Assembly (NCBI RefSeq): GCF_008831285.2 | Contig: NW_022205254.1 | Coordinates: 1 to 58,275 of the forward strand | Direction of reading: 5' to 3' | Length of the DNA stretch: 58,275 nucleotides | Origin: Nymphaea colorata | Lineage: Eukaryota; Streptophyta; Magnoliopsida; Nymphaeales; Nymphaeaceae | Shown here: positions 36,370 through 47,098 of the stretch, one piece after another | Numbering within the stretch: the first letter of the stretch is position 1 | Layout of the letters: the number at the start of each line of letters is the position of its first letter | The notes under the pieces: model-generated | Databases searched by the model: none | What the model saw: only the letters and a program-made list of their open reading frames with translations | What the model was told of the DNA's origin: nothing | Made by a program: the position numbers and the translations under genes

Positions 36370-37490
36370 TGCATTAGCTGCCCCTTGGTGAATATATGAG
36401 CAAGCTGATCTTCTAAAGCAATTTATATCTCAACTCTCAGCACTTTTTCTCTGATATAGTAATGTTGCACTTCTATATGTTTTGTCCGAGCAAAGAAGAT
36501 GAGATTCAATCCAAGTCTAATATTACCTTCAGTATCTCAGTAGAGTCACACTATATAATCTACATCTTGTTAAATGTCTTCCACCTATGGCATTAGTCAA
36601 ATACATTTTTGTGTTGCTTGAGATGCTGCGATATATTATGTTTCTGTTGTGGACAATGAAACTACTGGTTGTCTTTTGATACACCATGAAATTGCCTCAC
36701 TTCGAAGACTAAACGTCTACTTAGTAGTCTACCTACGAGCCAACAAATCTCAAGCATCATCAGCATCACAATGACCGATGACTTGATCAGCTGATCCGCT
36801 TTCGTAGAGTATACCATAGTGAGTAGTTTATTTAACATACCTTATTATTCATCTCACTGTTTCTAAATGCAGCTTTGAGTCGCATGAATCTACTCGTAAC
36901 ACTAACTACATATGCAACGTTTGGTCTTGACAATGTTAAGTATGCTTGCCTTCCTCAATGTGCAGACATAGTTTGACTTATTTATAGATCTAAATCTTCC
37001 AAGCTGTTCCAGATAGATTTCATAGTCAAACTCTTCATGCCAAAAGGCATTCTTCAGAACCATTCGCCTTAGCTAACAAGATTTGGTTGCAACGATAACT
37101 ATCAACAGATGTACATATGTGACCTTAGCAACAAGACTGAAAGTCTTTTAAAAGTCAATACCATACTGATATGAAAATCCATTCGTGATCAGACGAGCCA
37201 TGTATCTACCAATTGAGTCACTTGTCTTTCTTTTTATTTTGTCAACCTACTTGGAGGTAATGGGTTTTACTCTTGCAGCTTTAGTACAAGTTCCTAGGTC
37301 TTGTTTTACATCAATACCTTCATCTTGTCTTTCACTGCAGCTTACCATTTGTCAACATATTTTGTTTGTTTGAAAGTTGCTAGCTCGATCTTCAATAGGA
37401 TGACATAATCTTCATCAACATACTTGGAATTTGGCTTTTGGACTCTTGTTAATCTTCTTAATGTTGTAGGTGTCTCTTCTTTCTTTTTCT
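36370..37490 (-). pseudogene. Decayed Ty1/copia pol remnant (RT and RNase H)
   Basis: Reading right to left: 37490-37420 resembles the linker before RT (RVQKPNSKYVDEDY). 37270-36990 matches the RT start, with a motif like RYMARLITNGFSYQYGIDF. An internal deletion then joins LRKA to YLTLSRPNVAYVVSV near 36940, removing the YVDD active site. RNase H follows (36870-36370), with TTHYGILYES, AISWCIKRQP and ARTKHIEVQHYYIREKVL. Stops and frameshifts occur throughout. No LTRs or integrase were identified. It is an old, dead copy lying between modules B3 and C. Confidence 0.85.
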
Positions 37491-37499
37491 TTCTCTTTA

Positions 37500-38190
37500 C
37501 TTGGCATCTGCTGGTACATTATGCTTGGATGTGTTGTGGCAAGGCAGCACAATGGGCATCACAGCAAGAGAACACCATGATCAACAGACCTTGGCATTTG
37601 CCCTCTCTCCAACATCTGAGCATTACAGTTGGTAGGAAATTGGACCTACATCTCAAGGTGCCGGTGAATGGTAGAACCCTTGAAGAAATGATGGAGAAAT
37701 ACAATAGAGGAGAAAGAAAATGTGAAAAAATGGAAAAGGAGAGATGAAAACGAAAAGTGATCGGATTTTATAATGTCTTAAATGAATTATGAAATCGCAC
37801 CAAAGAATTACTTCTACAACAGAGTACCTTACTCTTTTCATAAGACAAAAATAGGTCTAGAAACGTGGACCTATTCGTCCTAAACATCAGCCACCAAGTT
37901 TGAAGAAAAGCTAGTGATACGCTTTGGTGCATTGTGAGCTTCCGAGTAAGTTAAGAGGTCGTTTGACAAGTGTTCCTCTAGATAGAACAGACAAGACGTC
38001 TTGTCTACCACATCTCTGTCCCGTTCATCCTGTCGTCGGTATTCTTTGTTTATTGTTTGATGGTTTTAGGAACAGAACACCATGTCCATTCTAACCAGTT
38101 TTTATTTTCCTTCCTGTTTGTCTTGTCTGTCCAATATATTTTGCTGATGTTTGATTTGTGTTTTGTGCATTGTGTATGTTTTGTTCAGTG
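37500..38190. other. Stretch without a supported gene
   Basis: A 107-codon plus-strand open stretch (37424-37747) has a charged tail but no homologue in the window and overlaps the copia linker. I do not call it. From 37950 to 38230 the repeated 'gtttgat' and 'tgtctgtccaata' phrasing suggests a small degenerate element without clear ends. Confidence 0.4.
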
Positions 38191-38613
38191 TTTGCATCAT
38201 ATATAGTCTGTTATGTCCGTTGTTTGATAACAAGAACACTATCATCACAAGACCCATCATTGTTTGTACATCATATTTATCATATAACACTATCTTTGTG
38301 AGATTTTCTGGGGCTACAATGCAACTGAATGCATTAATTCCAGTAAAAAAATCTCAAATCACAAAAACTTCTGTGATAGTGATATGAAACTTGAATACTA
38401 ATCTTCAATATTATGTGAATTTTGAAGATAGAATACAAAGGTTAAACTTTTCCGAGGAAAAAAAATGGCCTAGTAAACTACAAAATTTTTAATATACAAG
38501 CAGCAGAACATAGCTTGTTCAGACAGATAACATCAAAACTCTCAAGACAATGCATGTCTAAACAAAGGAAAGATATTTTTCTTTATTTTCCATCATCAGA
38601 ACTTGGCTTCTGA

Positions 38614-38787
38614 TTAGACTGCTGCTTCTATGAGCAGGAAGATGAGAGATGACCAGGAACGCCGCACAATGTTCACCTTTGAACCGGAGACCTTCTTAAA
38701 CTCTGCTCCCGTCTTTGGTGCAGCACACCTTATCTTAACTGGCCTGTCACACACAATCTGCCATCCACGTATGGAGGTCACATTCAT
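38614..38787 (-). CDS. Gene C, copy 1: intact 57-residue ORF, possible last exon
   Basis: The minus-strand ORF starts MNVTSIRGWQ, contains CDRPVKIRC (two Cys eight residues apart) and a basic middle, and ends in the hydrophobic tail LIFLLIEAAV. An alternative reading is an exon beginning after the GGATGGCAG acceptor within the ORF (about 38757). The paralogue at 45957-46130 is intact at the same length with three replacements (I to M, A to T, V to A). The intact frame in both copies hints at coding, but three replacements among the few differences do not show constraint. Unknown family. Confidence 0.3.
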   Translation of the reverse strand: MNVTSIRGWQIVCDRPVKIRCAAPKTGAEFKKVSGSKVNIVRRSWSSLIFLLIEAAV

Positions 38788-39023
38788 ATTATCAAATCAA
38801 ACAGACTCACAGTGAGAGAAAGAAAGTAGAAAGCCCAAACATTTTGAGGGTGCTGTGAGAAATTGCTATAAAAAATAAACCAAGTTCGTCTTCTTTTTTA
38901 GTTGCACCTGATCCTAGGAACATATAGAAATGAAAAGCTCCAAGAGTTCAGTCAGGAGCCATTGAAGTCTTGTGTTAGAGGAGAGCATTCACGTGGCTTA
39001 CCCAACAGCCAAAGCTGTATCTC

Positions 39024-39116
39024 CTAGAGATGAAAGCCACAACATGCAAAAAGAAGCATCAAAACAAGCAAGAAGACAACCGGCTTCTGTGCCCCTATAC
39101 CTAATAATCCTTGCAT
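39024..39116 (-). CDS. Gene C, copy 1: 30-residue signal-peptide-like ORF
   Basis: MQGLLGIGAQKPVVFLLVLM begins an ORF with a basic residue followed by about 18 hydrophobic residues, then CCGFHL and a stop. This is the profile of a secretion signal. It lies upstream of the 57-residue ORF on the same strand, so the two could be first and last exons of one small secreted protein, but the connecting splice sites are not clear. The copy at 46366-46458 has the same length with two replacements (K to R, M to T). Confidence 0.3.
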   Translation of the reverse strand: MQGLLGIGAQKPVVFLLVLMLLFACCGFHL

Positions 39117-39138
39117 TTTTCCCTTCAGGAAAAAAAAA

Positions 39139-39182
39139 AAAAAAAAAAAAGTGTCACTGTTTGGAGGACTAAAAAAAAAAGT
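39139..39182. repeat. Poly(A) runs not present in the paralogue
   Basis: Two A-runs (39130-39150 and 39171-39180) flank 'gtgtcactgtttggagg'. The copy near 46470 lacks this segment: 'cccttcag' joins directly to 'tgtattttgtggg'. Confidence 0.7.
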
Positions 39183-39599
39183 GTATTTTGTGGGATACCC
39201 GGTATATTTTTGGAGGTTTACATTACATTCTGATCTACCATGTTCTCAAGTCCGTCTGGTTGAGTTTGAACTAACGGAATTTGCCATGGAACTCAATTTT
39301 GGTTTTCTTTTTTCATCTGAATTTAGCTTAAGTAGCAAGAGAATATTTCTATGTGATTGATTTAGACTTTTTATCAAACATCTGTCAACTATCAGTTTCG
39401 GATTCAAATTCAGTTATGAAATTACGTACTAAATCTGATCCATTATATACTATACAGGCATGTACATCTCAATGTATATTAGGAATAGCCCATGCGCCAT
39501 TGGTTTCCATCAATTTCTAAGCTAAGTGCTTCATGAGGTCACCTTCATTATCCGTTTTCAATCAACAACGCATGGAATCAAGACCCAACAAGAAGTCGT

Positions 39600-40260
39600 T
39601 CATGTAAATGCACACTTTATATACACAGACGTTTCATCAAACAATTTGAGGGCTAGGTATGTGGGTACCTGAAAATGAGATGAAAATGTGTGGTTTTCAC
39701 TCAATGTTGCTGCAGATCCAGAGAGGAATACCACAGATGAGTGAGAGACAAGAAGGAGAAAATTTGATGATTTTCTCGAAGGTTGCCTACTTCCAAGTTG
39801 GTGTAGGATCGCCTCAACAAGTGACGACTCAGCCACTCACGCACAAAATTCAGCTGCTGTGCCAAGGCCCAGTTGAAACACTGATGGTGGTGTCACCATT
39901 GTCGTGCCAGCGGACGATGCTGATAAGGTCCTTTGATGCGAAGTTTGGAGGAACTTAAGAATATCAGATGAGTTGGTGGTTTTTGAGGGTGGGGGCATAA
40001 CGAGTTCCGCTTGTTGTGAGGTGGATGAGAAAGCTATACCCTTGCAGTGGTTCTTACCTGGAAGAAGCCATGGCAGCAGTTTGCGGACAGAGTGTAAGGA
40101 AGAGAAGAAAGGGTCGCAGGTTGTAGAGATGGAAGAACATACCTTTGGAAGACATGTAAACCTTTGAAGGGAGGTTGGAATGCAGCCTCCAAATGGTGTT
40201 ACTGCAATAGGAAGAGATGTGAACAAGGATGGTAGAAGAAGAAGAAGAGTGAAGAGGCAG
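39600..40260 (-). CDS. Gene D, copy 2: leader-like exon, conserved intron
   Basis: The minus-strand frame 40226-39841 is open: a Ser/Pro/Leu-rich leader, then SSTSQQAELVMPPPSK and TTMVTPPSVFQLGLG. It ends at a GTGAGT donor (39840-39835). Acceptor CTCATTTTCAG ends at 39668, and the downstream exon then meets a stop within a few codons in the expected phase. An internal ATGGCTTCTTCCAG followed by GTAAG (about 40070) could instead be a real start and donor. The leader would suit an organelle-targeted protein, by inference only. Copy 1 at 3770-4500 is more damaged. Confidence 0.3.
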
Positions 40261-40768
40261 TGAGCAATGAAAGGAAAGGAAAAGACTCAAGTGTTGAGTG
40301 CACAGCATAGAGCGAGAGTGAAAGAAAGGAATGGAGAAAAGGTGTTTCTAGTGTTTGGATGACTAATTAATAACAAGGAAAAAACAGGAGAGCTAATAAG
40401 TGTGTTTGGAAAGAAAGGAAAAGAAAAGAAATTTTTAATATAATTCTAACCTCTCTGAAAATGAAGATTGGAAGGAAAAGGAATTCATTCCTTTTTCCGT
40501 TTTCTTGCTTCTCCTTTCCCTAACCATTTTCTTCTCTTTCATTTTCCTTCCATCTATTTATTTTCCTTTCTTTCTATCCATTCAGACAATGCCTAAGGGT
40601 TTTGAGATCAAGCATCTCGAGAAAGGAAAATCGTGTGTGCCACTGGTGAGCGTTCCATGGTGTCTATACCCAGCATTTTCGTCTCGAGTCCGTTTTGAGT
40701 GTCCAGCGTCCAATGATTGTGTTGACTAGGCAAAAAACGGAACATCGTGTTCTGTTTCGCAGCATTCC

Positions 40769-41835
40769 TAGGGCTGCACAATGAGTTGAGCCAACTCGGG
40801 CTCGACTTGAACTCACCCGAAAAAGCTCAACTCATTTATAAATGAGTCGAGTTTGAGCTCACCCATTAAACTCGAAATGCTAAACGAGTCGAGTTCGAGT
40901 TGCAAGAACTCGACTCGTTTAAACTTGACTCGACTCGTTATTTGAAATAAACTGAACCGTACAAACTGGTTCGTGAAACCGGTTCACCGGTTTAGGGTTA
41001 AAACGAAAGCCAATCTTCCGGTCTTGAATCTCTTCATCTTTTCCTCTAGCTGGTCTCTCTCTTCTCGGTTTCTTGTCTTCCCTCTTCCATCAACCACGAT
41101 GGCCAAACGAGACGAGGTGACGAGAGACAACCAAGGTCCGCAGTACCACCCTTCGCCTTCAGTCATCCGTGCTTCGTTTGGAAGGGGAAGGCTGAAGGGG
41201 TGAAGCTGCGAAGCGCCGAAGGGCAAGCACCAAGCGCGGCAGCCGGCAGCCAGCAGCAGAGTATCCGGAAAGGCGGCGGGCGGGCAGGTGCTTCTTCTTC
41301 TTCTTCTTCTTGAATCGCTTCTTGTTTTGTTGGGTTTTCATTTTTTTCCCAGTTTTCAGCGGTTTTGCCTCATACTTCTTGGTCTATTTTTGTGCTCAAG
41401 AACAGAAGAAGCGCCTGGATCTTGCTTGCGTGGTCGGTGCCGTGTGACCTTTGTCCCGGACTCCTGGTTATGGTTTATCTTCTCCCTTGTTTTTTTTTTT
41501 GGTTTACTGCTTTTGTCTTTTTTGTTGAATCTTGTGGTGTTTGTTGAACCTTGTGATGTTTTCTAATGACTGTTTTATTTTGTTGTCACTGATAGTACAT
41601 TCGTTGTTCTCATTTTCTTGTTTTGTTGTTTTTACATTGTGTAACGATGGAGGAGTTTGGCTTCTGTTCTTTTTTTGTTGTTCATGAGAACACTGAACGA
41701 GTTAAGCGAGCTTGAGCTCGAACTCGACTTTGTGTAATCGAGTCGAGCTCGAGCTTGTGTTAAGGAGCTCGACTCAAGTTTGAGTCGAGCTCGAGCTGTG
41801 CAAGCTTGAGCTCGACTCGGCTCGTGTGCAGCCTA
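40769..41835. mobile_element. hAT-type non-autonomous element with captured-looking interior
   Basis: 1067 bp with terminal inverted repeats TAGGGCTGCACA... and ...TGTGCAGCCTA, flanked by the exact 8-bp target duplication 'agcattcc' (40761-40768 and 41836-41843). The paralogue at 4911 has a single 'agcattcc' and no element. Eight-bp duplications and TAGGG-type ends are hAT hallmarks. Subterminal regions on both sides are dense in GAGTCGAGCTCGAG-type repeats. There is no transposase. The interior (41030-41560) is unusually GC-rich and gene-like. Confidence 0.93.
41030..41560 (+). other. GC-rich gene-like segment carried inside the hAT element
   Basis: Within an AT-rich window this segment has a pyrimidine-rich leader (41035-41095), then an ATG (41099) opening a short hydrophilic frame (MAKRDEVTRDNQGPQYHPS). 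A purine/GC-rich stretch with many CGs (41200-41290) follows, and a T-rich intron-like segment ends in TTTCCCAG near 41352. This looks like a captured 5' gene fragment (leader, start, first exon, intron). The source gene is not recognisable and the frame is short. Confidence 0.4.
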
Positions 41836-42342
41836 AGCATTCCACCCTATTCTACAGTGTCTTGTCCTGCTCTTTGGGCAGCTGGCTTAAAGTTAGTTAG
41901 GGAAGGGGTGATGAGAAAGGAAGCTACACGAGTTCCAAAGAGAGAGAGAGAGAGTTGGAGGAATGAAGGTGGGAATTTAAATTTGTAGTTGGTTGTTCCA
42001 TCGTTTGACAGGAAGTCAAAGCTTCCACGCAATCTTTTCTGTATGAGACATGGGGTCTGCTTTCTTTGGTGTTTCATGGTGCTGCATGCCCCACCGAGCT
42101 TCAACTTCTTCATTGGTGATTTTTTTTTACAGCACAAGAATTTGATGCCCCAAATACTCATAATGGACATTGGCTGCCTATCAGCCTCATTCATCTGCTT
42201 CGTTTAAAGTTATTCATTTTGCATTAGTAAAACATATTATGAAATGAAAATTTTATTGGAACGTGCTCCCAAATTGTAAACAATTTCCCACGTTTTATTT
42301 ATTTCAAACATGTTACACCAGTCTCAAACGGTTAGACATTAC

Positions 42343-42368
42343 TTATATATATATATATATATATATAT

Positions 42369-42399
<31 letters not shown>

Positions 42400-42400
42400 T
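42343..42400. repeat. (TA)n(TTTA)n microsatellite, copy M
   Basis: Expanded TTTA part compared with U1 at 5434. Confidence 0.88.
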
Positions 42401-42585
42401 GTAGGCACACACACAGGACACCCCTGCTAGACACACACACACATAATATTATAGGAACACACCCTTGCAACACACACACATATAGAGATACCCTTGCCCT
42501 AGTCCCATGCTTTTCAAATTTGCAATGCCTGAGCCCGTTGCCCCACACCTGCACTGGTACCTGCACCCTTGTGACTTGGTGCTGG

Positions 42586-45312
42586 TTACTTAGAAGGTTG
42601 ATGTGCATGTGGCCCACCTGCACTTGCACCTACACAACACATGTGCCGTGGTTCGTGTTTCTTAGAAGGCTGATGTGCGTGTGCCCCACCTGCACCTGCA
42701 CCTCCATCCGTGTGACTTTGTTTCTTAGGAGGCTGCTTAGAAGACTGATGAACACTTGCCCCAGCCCCACCTGCACTTGCACCTGCATCCGTATTACTTG
42801 GTTCATGTTTCTCAAAAGTCTTCTTGGAAGGCTGATCTGCTTCTTCGGTAGGAGGTGGAGGTGGAGGTGAAGATGGAGGAGGAGTTGGTTGTTGACCACT
42901 TTCCTGCAACGGGAAATATGACAATTGAACACTTTTGGGAGCAGAAATGCTGTTAAGGAAAAAAAGAAATGAAGTTTTGCATACTTTAGGTCCATCGTAT
43001 TTCATTTCCATCGTAATTGTACTTGCAGTTCTCCTTGTTCGGTCTCTGTTAGAGAGAGCAATAACTGAGTCTTATTTCAAGTCAATAATTGCTGGGAAAC
43101 ATGTGAGCAATAAGCAGATCAAAATCTTCTAGGTAGTCCTATTGTTTGCTACAGGAATGACCTGCCTGCACGTCCTCTTCTTGTGTTCCTGTGAATGACA
43201 CAACATACAACACAAGAACAACACATACACTGACCCAGCACTTGTTTCTACAAGTGGTCACAAGGCATGACACAAGGCAGCAAAGATTAAGCACACGACA
43301 AAAAATCTTTGAGCACACTGAAAGCCTTTCTCACACACTTTTGGCTGACCCAAAGGGCCATATATATATATACATGACAAAAAAAACTGAAAAATAAATG
43401 ACATGAATCTTGGTGATTCCACTATAGCCATAATTGACATGACTCTTGGTGATTCTGCTATGGTTATAATTGACATATGCAATAAAAACAAAAAACAGAA
43501 AATTAAAATAGGCATGGTGAAGGGGCACTTGTCATACGATGGAATTATAGGGGACCCAAAAGTTGAACCCTTGACCTTCTTCATAAACACAGGTGCACAC
43601 GTTTTTAATTTTTTGCATTAACTTTCATCATATATTCCGCATTGTGCACAGGAGAGAATGTGTTCTATTATTTTGCTTTTGCTTTAGAAAGTGTTCTTGA
43701 GCACCCGATAATGTGGATCACATGTCAGCGTTCTAATTTTCAATTTTTGCAGGTTTCAAAATTGGGTTTCCAGTGGAAATTATCTATTGGAGAATCTGTA
43801 ACTTCCTGGCTTGAAAGTGAGATCATATTTGGCTGCCAATTGCTTTCACATAACATAAGATCTTCCAGTGAACAAGACTATGAATCAAATGGAATATTTT
43901 CCTCATGTCTGCGGAAGTTTGAGAATAGGAGTTTCACAAGTACCGCACCCCAAATCATTATCTTTTTCAAATAATTTAAAATTTTGTCCTGCACATGACC
44001 TACAAAGGATATGAATATTTGGGAAATCCTGGACACTTGTCAGTTTGCCAAATCATTTTTTGACGCATATTTCTTTCAATTGCATAAATATGTGATTGAG
44101 ATATCAGAGATTGGTTTTGGTTCATTTTTTTAGCACCAAATTGTACTCCAAGCCTATTGTGAAATTCTGATGCTCACCCGCAATTATATGGTGTCTGAAA
44201 TGAGCCAATATCAAATAAGTCACACTTTAGGGGATGTGGCATAGGGAGACGAGCCATAAGAGATAGGCAGGTGGATAAAGGTTCCAAATCCCTGCCCATC
44301 CTGGAGACTGGGGAAGGGCCAACACGATTTTATGGACTTCAGAAAGTGGGATGTAAATGGTTAGGGATATGCCTTTAAGTATAGTTGGTAAACTTTTGAA
44401 TCAGATTCACGTAACTTGAAGATTGGTTTTCAGGTCAAAGTGTTGACTTGGTAATTCGGATGGGTTAGATTATAAATTTTTATACTACATTTTTTCTATA
44501 AGTACATGAAGAAAGTAAGTCTCTCAAGACGCCATGTTTGGTTTCTTCCAACTAAAATTGAATGACATGGAATATGAGTATTTGTACATACTTAGTAACT
44601 TAAGAAATAACATTTAGTATTTAGCAATGCATGATGCAATTAGGAGACAATCAAAACATACTCAGCAAGCCCCAACTCCTGACATCATAAATGGATGCAG
44701 AAATATTTAGTATTTATTGGTACATGACTCCAATAGATGAGAGCGAGTTACATGCTTGGCCGTGCATGGTATACAGCTTTTAGGGCACGACAATTGTACC
44801 TCTGGCCTAGTTTTGTGAGTGCGTGTCGTGCACATGAACTTATATACAATTCAAATGTGTAAAGACCTGTGCATATAACCACCTTCACTAGCAATTATCT
44901 CATTGATTTCGTTCTTCATACCAAGACCCTGTCTAGATATGTTCAGAAATCTATATATATCGATATTTCGGCTATTTATATTCACAGTAGATTTATAATG
45001 GATGAAATACGCTCATATATGCTTTATTAACTTAAACCTCTTGTCTATGTAAAGCAGTGGAAGTTCTTGTTCATCATTGTCGAGTGAGCAGCTGCATGAT
45101 GCAGGAAAAGCAAAAATTACTATTTGCAAGATGAAGTTCTGAAGCGGGAAGGGAGCAGTGGAAGAATTCAGATCAATGATGCTTACGTTACAGGAGGAAA
45201 TTCAGCAAATAGCTGCTTCAGTTGCCGCCAATTGCAGACAGAAACCTTGATTTCTCGAACCCCTGTGACAAGGATAATGTCGTCCAATGGCTCTATAATG
45301 GTTGGATTGTTA
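42586..45312 (-). pseudogene. Gene A, M copy: intact downstream exons, truncated exon 1
   Basis: Exon 1 (45187 to about 45312) has a good GTAAGC donor, but its upstream part is cut off by a duplication junction. Exon 2 (45013-45091, 79 nt) has acceptor CATGCAG and encodes DNDEQELPLLYIDKRF. The mini-exon (42985-43045, 61 nt) has acceptor TCTCTCTAACAG and donor GTATGC, and encodes ITMEMKYDGPK. An 81-nt intron follows, then the last exon (42586-42903), with Pro-rich and GASAGGAGASVHQSSKQPPK-type repeats. The splice sites here are the cleanest of the family, but the lost 5' end means the copy probably lacks its own promoter. Confidence 0.4.
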
Positions 45313-45532
45313 ATGTGTTTCATGAACCTGTTAATAGAATAGTTTCCAAATTGTTTTCATTGCCAAACAGCCCGATCCTATGAGTCACATATTTTTCATG
45401 TCTAGTTTTAGCTGATTTAGATACCGAAGAATCAAGTACCCCTTTTTTGCATGGTGAATTAAGGAGACCCTTAAATTGTTTATAGCCTAAAGGTAGAGGA
45501 TACAAGTGAAATCGCCCAAGCAGGCTGGGGTG
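45313..45532. repeat. Chimeric fragment matching 32307-32526 (A3 flank)
   Basis: At 45313 ('taatgtgtttcatgaacc') homology switches from U1/U2-type gene A to the A3-type flank. At 45532, after 'caggctggggtg', it switches again to module C. It therefore joins sequences that lie far apart elsewhere in the window. Confidence 0.85.
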
Positions 45533-45956
45533 TTTGCATCATATATAGTCTGTTATGTCTGTTCTTTGATAACAAGAACACTATCATCACAAGACCCATC
45601 ATTATTTGTACATCATATTTATCATATAACACTATCATTGTGAGATTTTCTGGGGTTACAATGCAACTGAATGCATACATTCCAGTAAAAAAAATCTCAA
45701 ATCACAAAAACTTCTGTGATAGTTATATGAAACTTGAATATTAATCTTCAATATTATGTGAATTTTGATGATAGAATACAAAGGTTACACTTTTCCGTGG
45801 AAAAAAATTGCCCTACAAAACTACAAAATTTTTAATATACAAGCAGCAGAACATAGCTTGTTCAGACAGATAACATCAAAACTCTCAAGACAATGCATGT
45901 CTAAACAATGAAAAGGTATTTTTCTTTATTTTCCACCATCAGAACTTGGCTTCTAA

Positions 45957-46130
45957 TTAGACTGCTGCTTCTATGAGCAGGAAGATGAGAGATGACCAGG
46001 AACGCCGCACAATGTTCGCCTTTGAACCGGAGACCTTCTTAAACTCTGCTCCCGTCTTTGGTGCAGTACACCTTATCTTAACTGGCCTGTCACACACCAT
46101 CTGCCATCCACGTATGGAGGTGACATTCAT
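45957..46130 (-). CDS. Gene C, copy 2: intact 57-residue ORF
   Basis: Paralogue of 38614-38787 with the same start, stop and length. Both cysteines, the basic middle and the hydrophobic C-terminus are kept. It is intact in a block that otherwise consists of junction fragments. Confidence 0.3.
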   Translation of the reverse strand: MNVTSIRGWQMVCDRPVKIRCTAPKTGAEFKKVSGSKANIVRRSWSSLIFLLIEAAV

Positions 46131-46365
46131 ATTATCAAATCAAACAGACTCACAGTGAGAGAAAGAAAGTAGAAGGCCCAAACATTTTGAGGTTGCTGTG
46201 ACAAATTGCTATAAAAAATAAACCAAGTTCGTCTTCTTTTTTAGTTGCAGCTGATCCTAGGAACATATAGAAATGAAAAGCTCAAAGAGTTCAGTCAGGA
46301 GTCATTGAAGTCTTGTGTTAGAGGAGAGCATTCACGTGGCTACCCAACAGCCAAAGCTGTATAAC

Positions 46366-46458
46366 CTAGAGATGAAAGCCACAACATGCAAAAAGAAGCG
46401 TCAAAACAAGCAAGAAGACAACCGGTCTCTGTGCCCCTATACCTAATAATCCTTGCAT
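46366..46458 (-). CDS. Gene C, copy 2: 30-residue signal-peptide-like ORF
   Basis: Paralogue of 39024-39116 with K to R and M to T replacements; the hydrophobic run remains. Immediately after the stop this copy reads TAGGTTATA where copy 1 reads TAGGAGATA, so a GT donor may exist here only. Confidence 0.3.
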   Translation of the reverse strand: MQGLLGIGAQRPVVFLLVLTLLFACCGFHL

Positions 46459-47041
46459 TTTTCCCTTCAGTGTATTTTGTGGGCTACCCGGTATATTTTG
46501 GGAGGTTTACATTATATTCTGATCTACCATGTTCCCAAGTCCGTCTGGTTGAGTTTGAACTAACGGAATTTGCCATGGAACCCAATTTTGGTTTTCTTTT
46601 TTCATCTGAATTTAGCTTAAGTAGCAAGAGAATATTTCTATGTGATTGATTTAGACCTTTTTATCAAACTTCAATCAACTATCAGTTTTCGATTCAAATT
46701 CACTTTTGAAATTACGTACTAAATCTGATCCATTATATACTATACAGGCATGTACAGCTCAATGTAATTAGGAATAGATCAAGTGCTCCATCAGGTCACC
46801 TTCATTATCCATTTTCAACTTCTTCATTGATGATTTTTTTACAGCACAAGAATTTGATGCCCCAAATACTTGTAATAGACATTGGTTGCCTATCAGCCTC
46901 ATTCATCTGTTTCATTTTAAGTTATTGATTTTGCATTAGTGAAGCATATAATGAAATGAAAATTTTATTAGAACGTGCTCCCAAATTGCAAACAATTTCA
47001 CACGTTTTATTTATACACCAGTCTCAAACGGTTAGACATTA

Positions 47042-47043
<2 letters not shown>

Positions 47044-47094
<51 letters not shown>

Positions 47095-47098
47095 TTAT
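47044..47098. repeat. (TA)n microsatellite, U2
   Basis: Longest version of the tract found at 5434 and 42343, followed by (CA)n at 47132-47150. Confidence 0.9.

Larger units (their letters stand above)
45533..46820. repeat. Second copy of module C (homologous to 38193-39560)
   Basis: Nearly collinear from 'tttgcatcatatatagtctg' to 'ccattttcaac', lacking the poly(A) insert. At about 46820 it switches to U-type sequence ('ttcttcattg'). It carries the two small C ORFs listed separately. Confidence 0.88.

Noticed and set aside
37424-37747. 107-codon plus-strand ORF with a charged tail
   Set aside because: It overlaps the copia linker on the other strand, has no paralogue here, and has no supporting splice or domain signal.
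45124-45342. Plus-strand ORF opposite gene A exon 1 (also 49076-49354)
   Set aside because: It relies on a non-ATG start and is antisense to the exon whose splice junctions are conserved; the plus frame is broken in A1 and A3.
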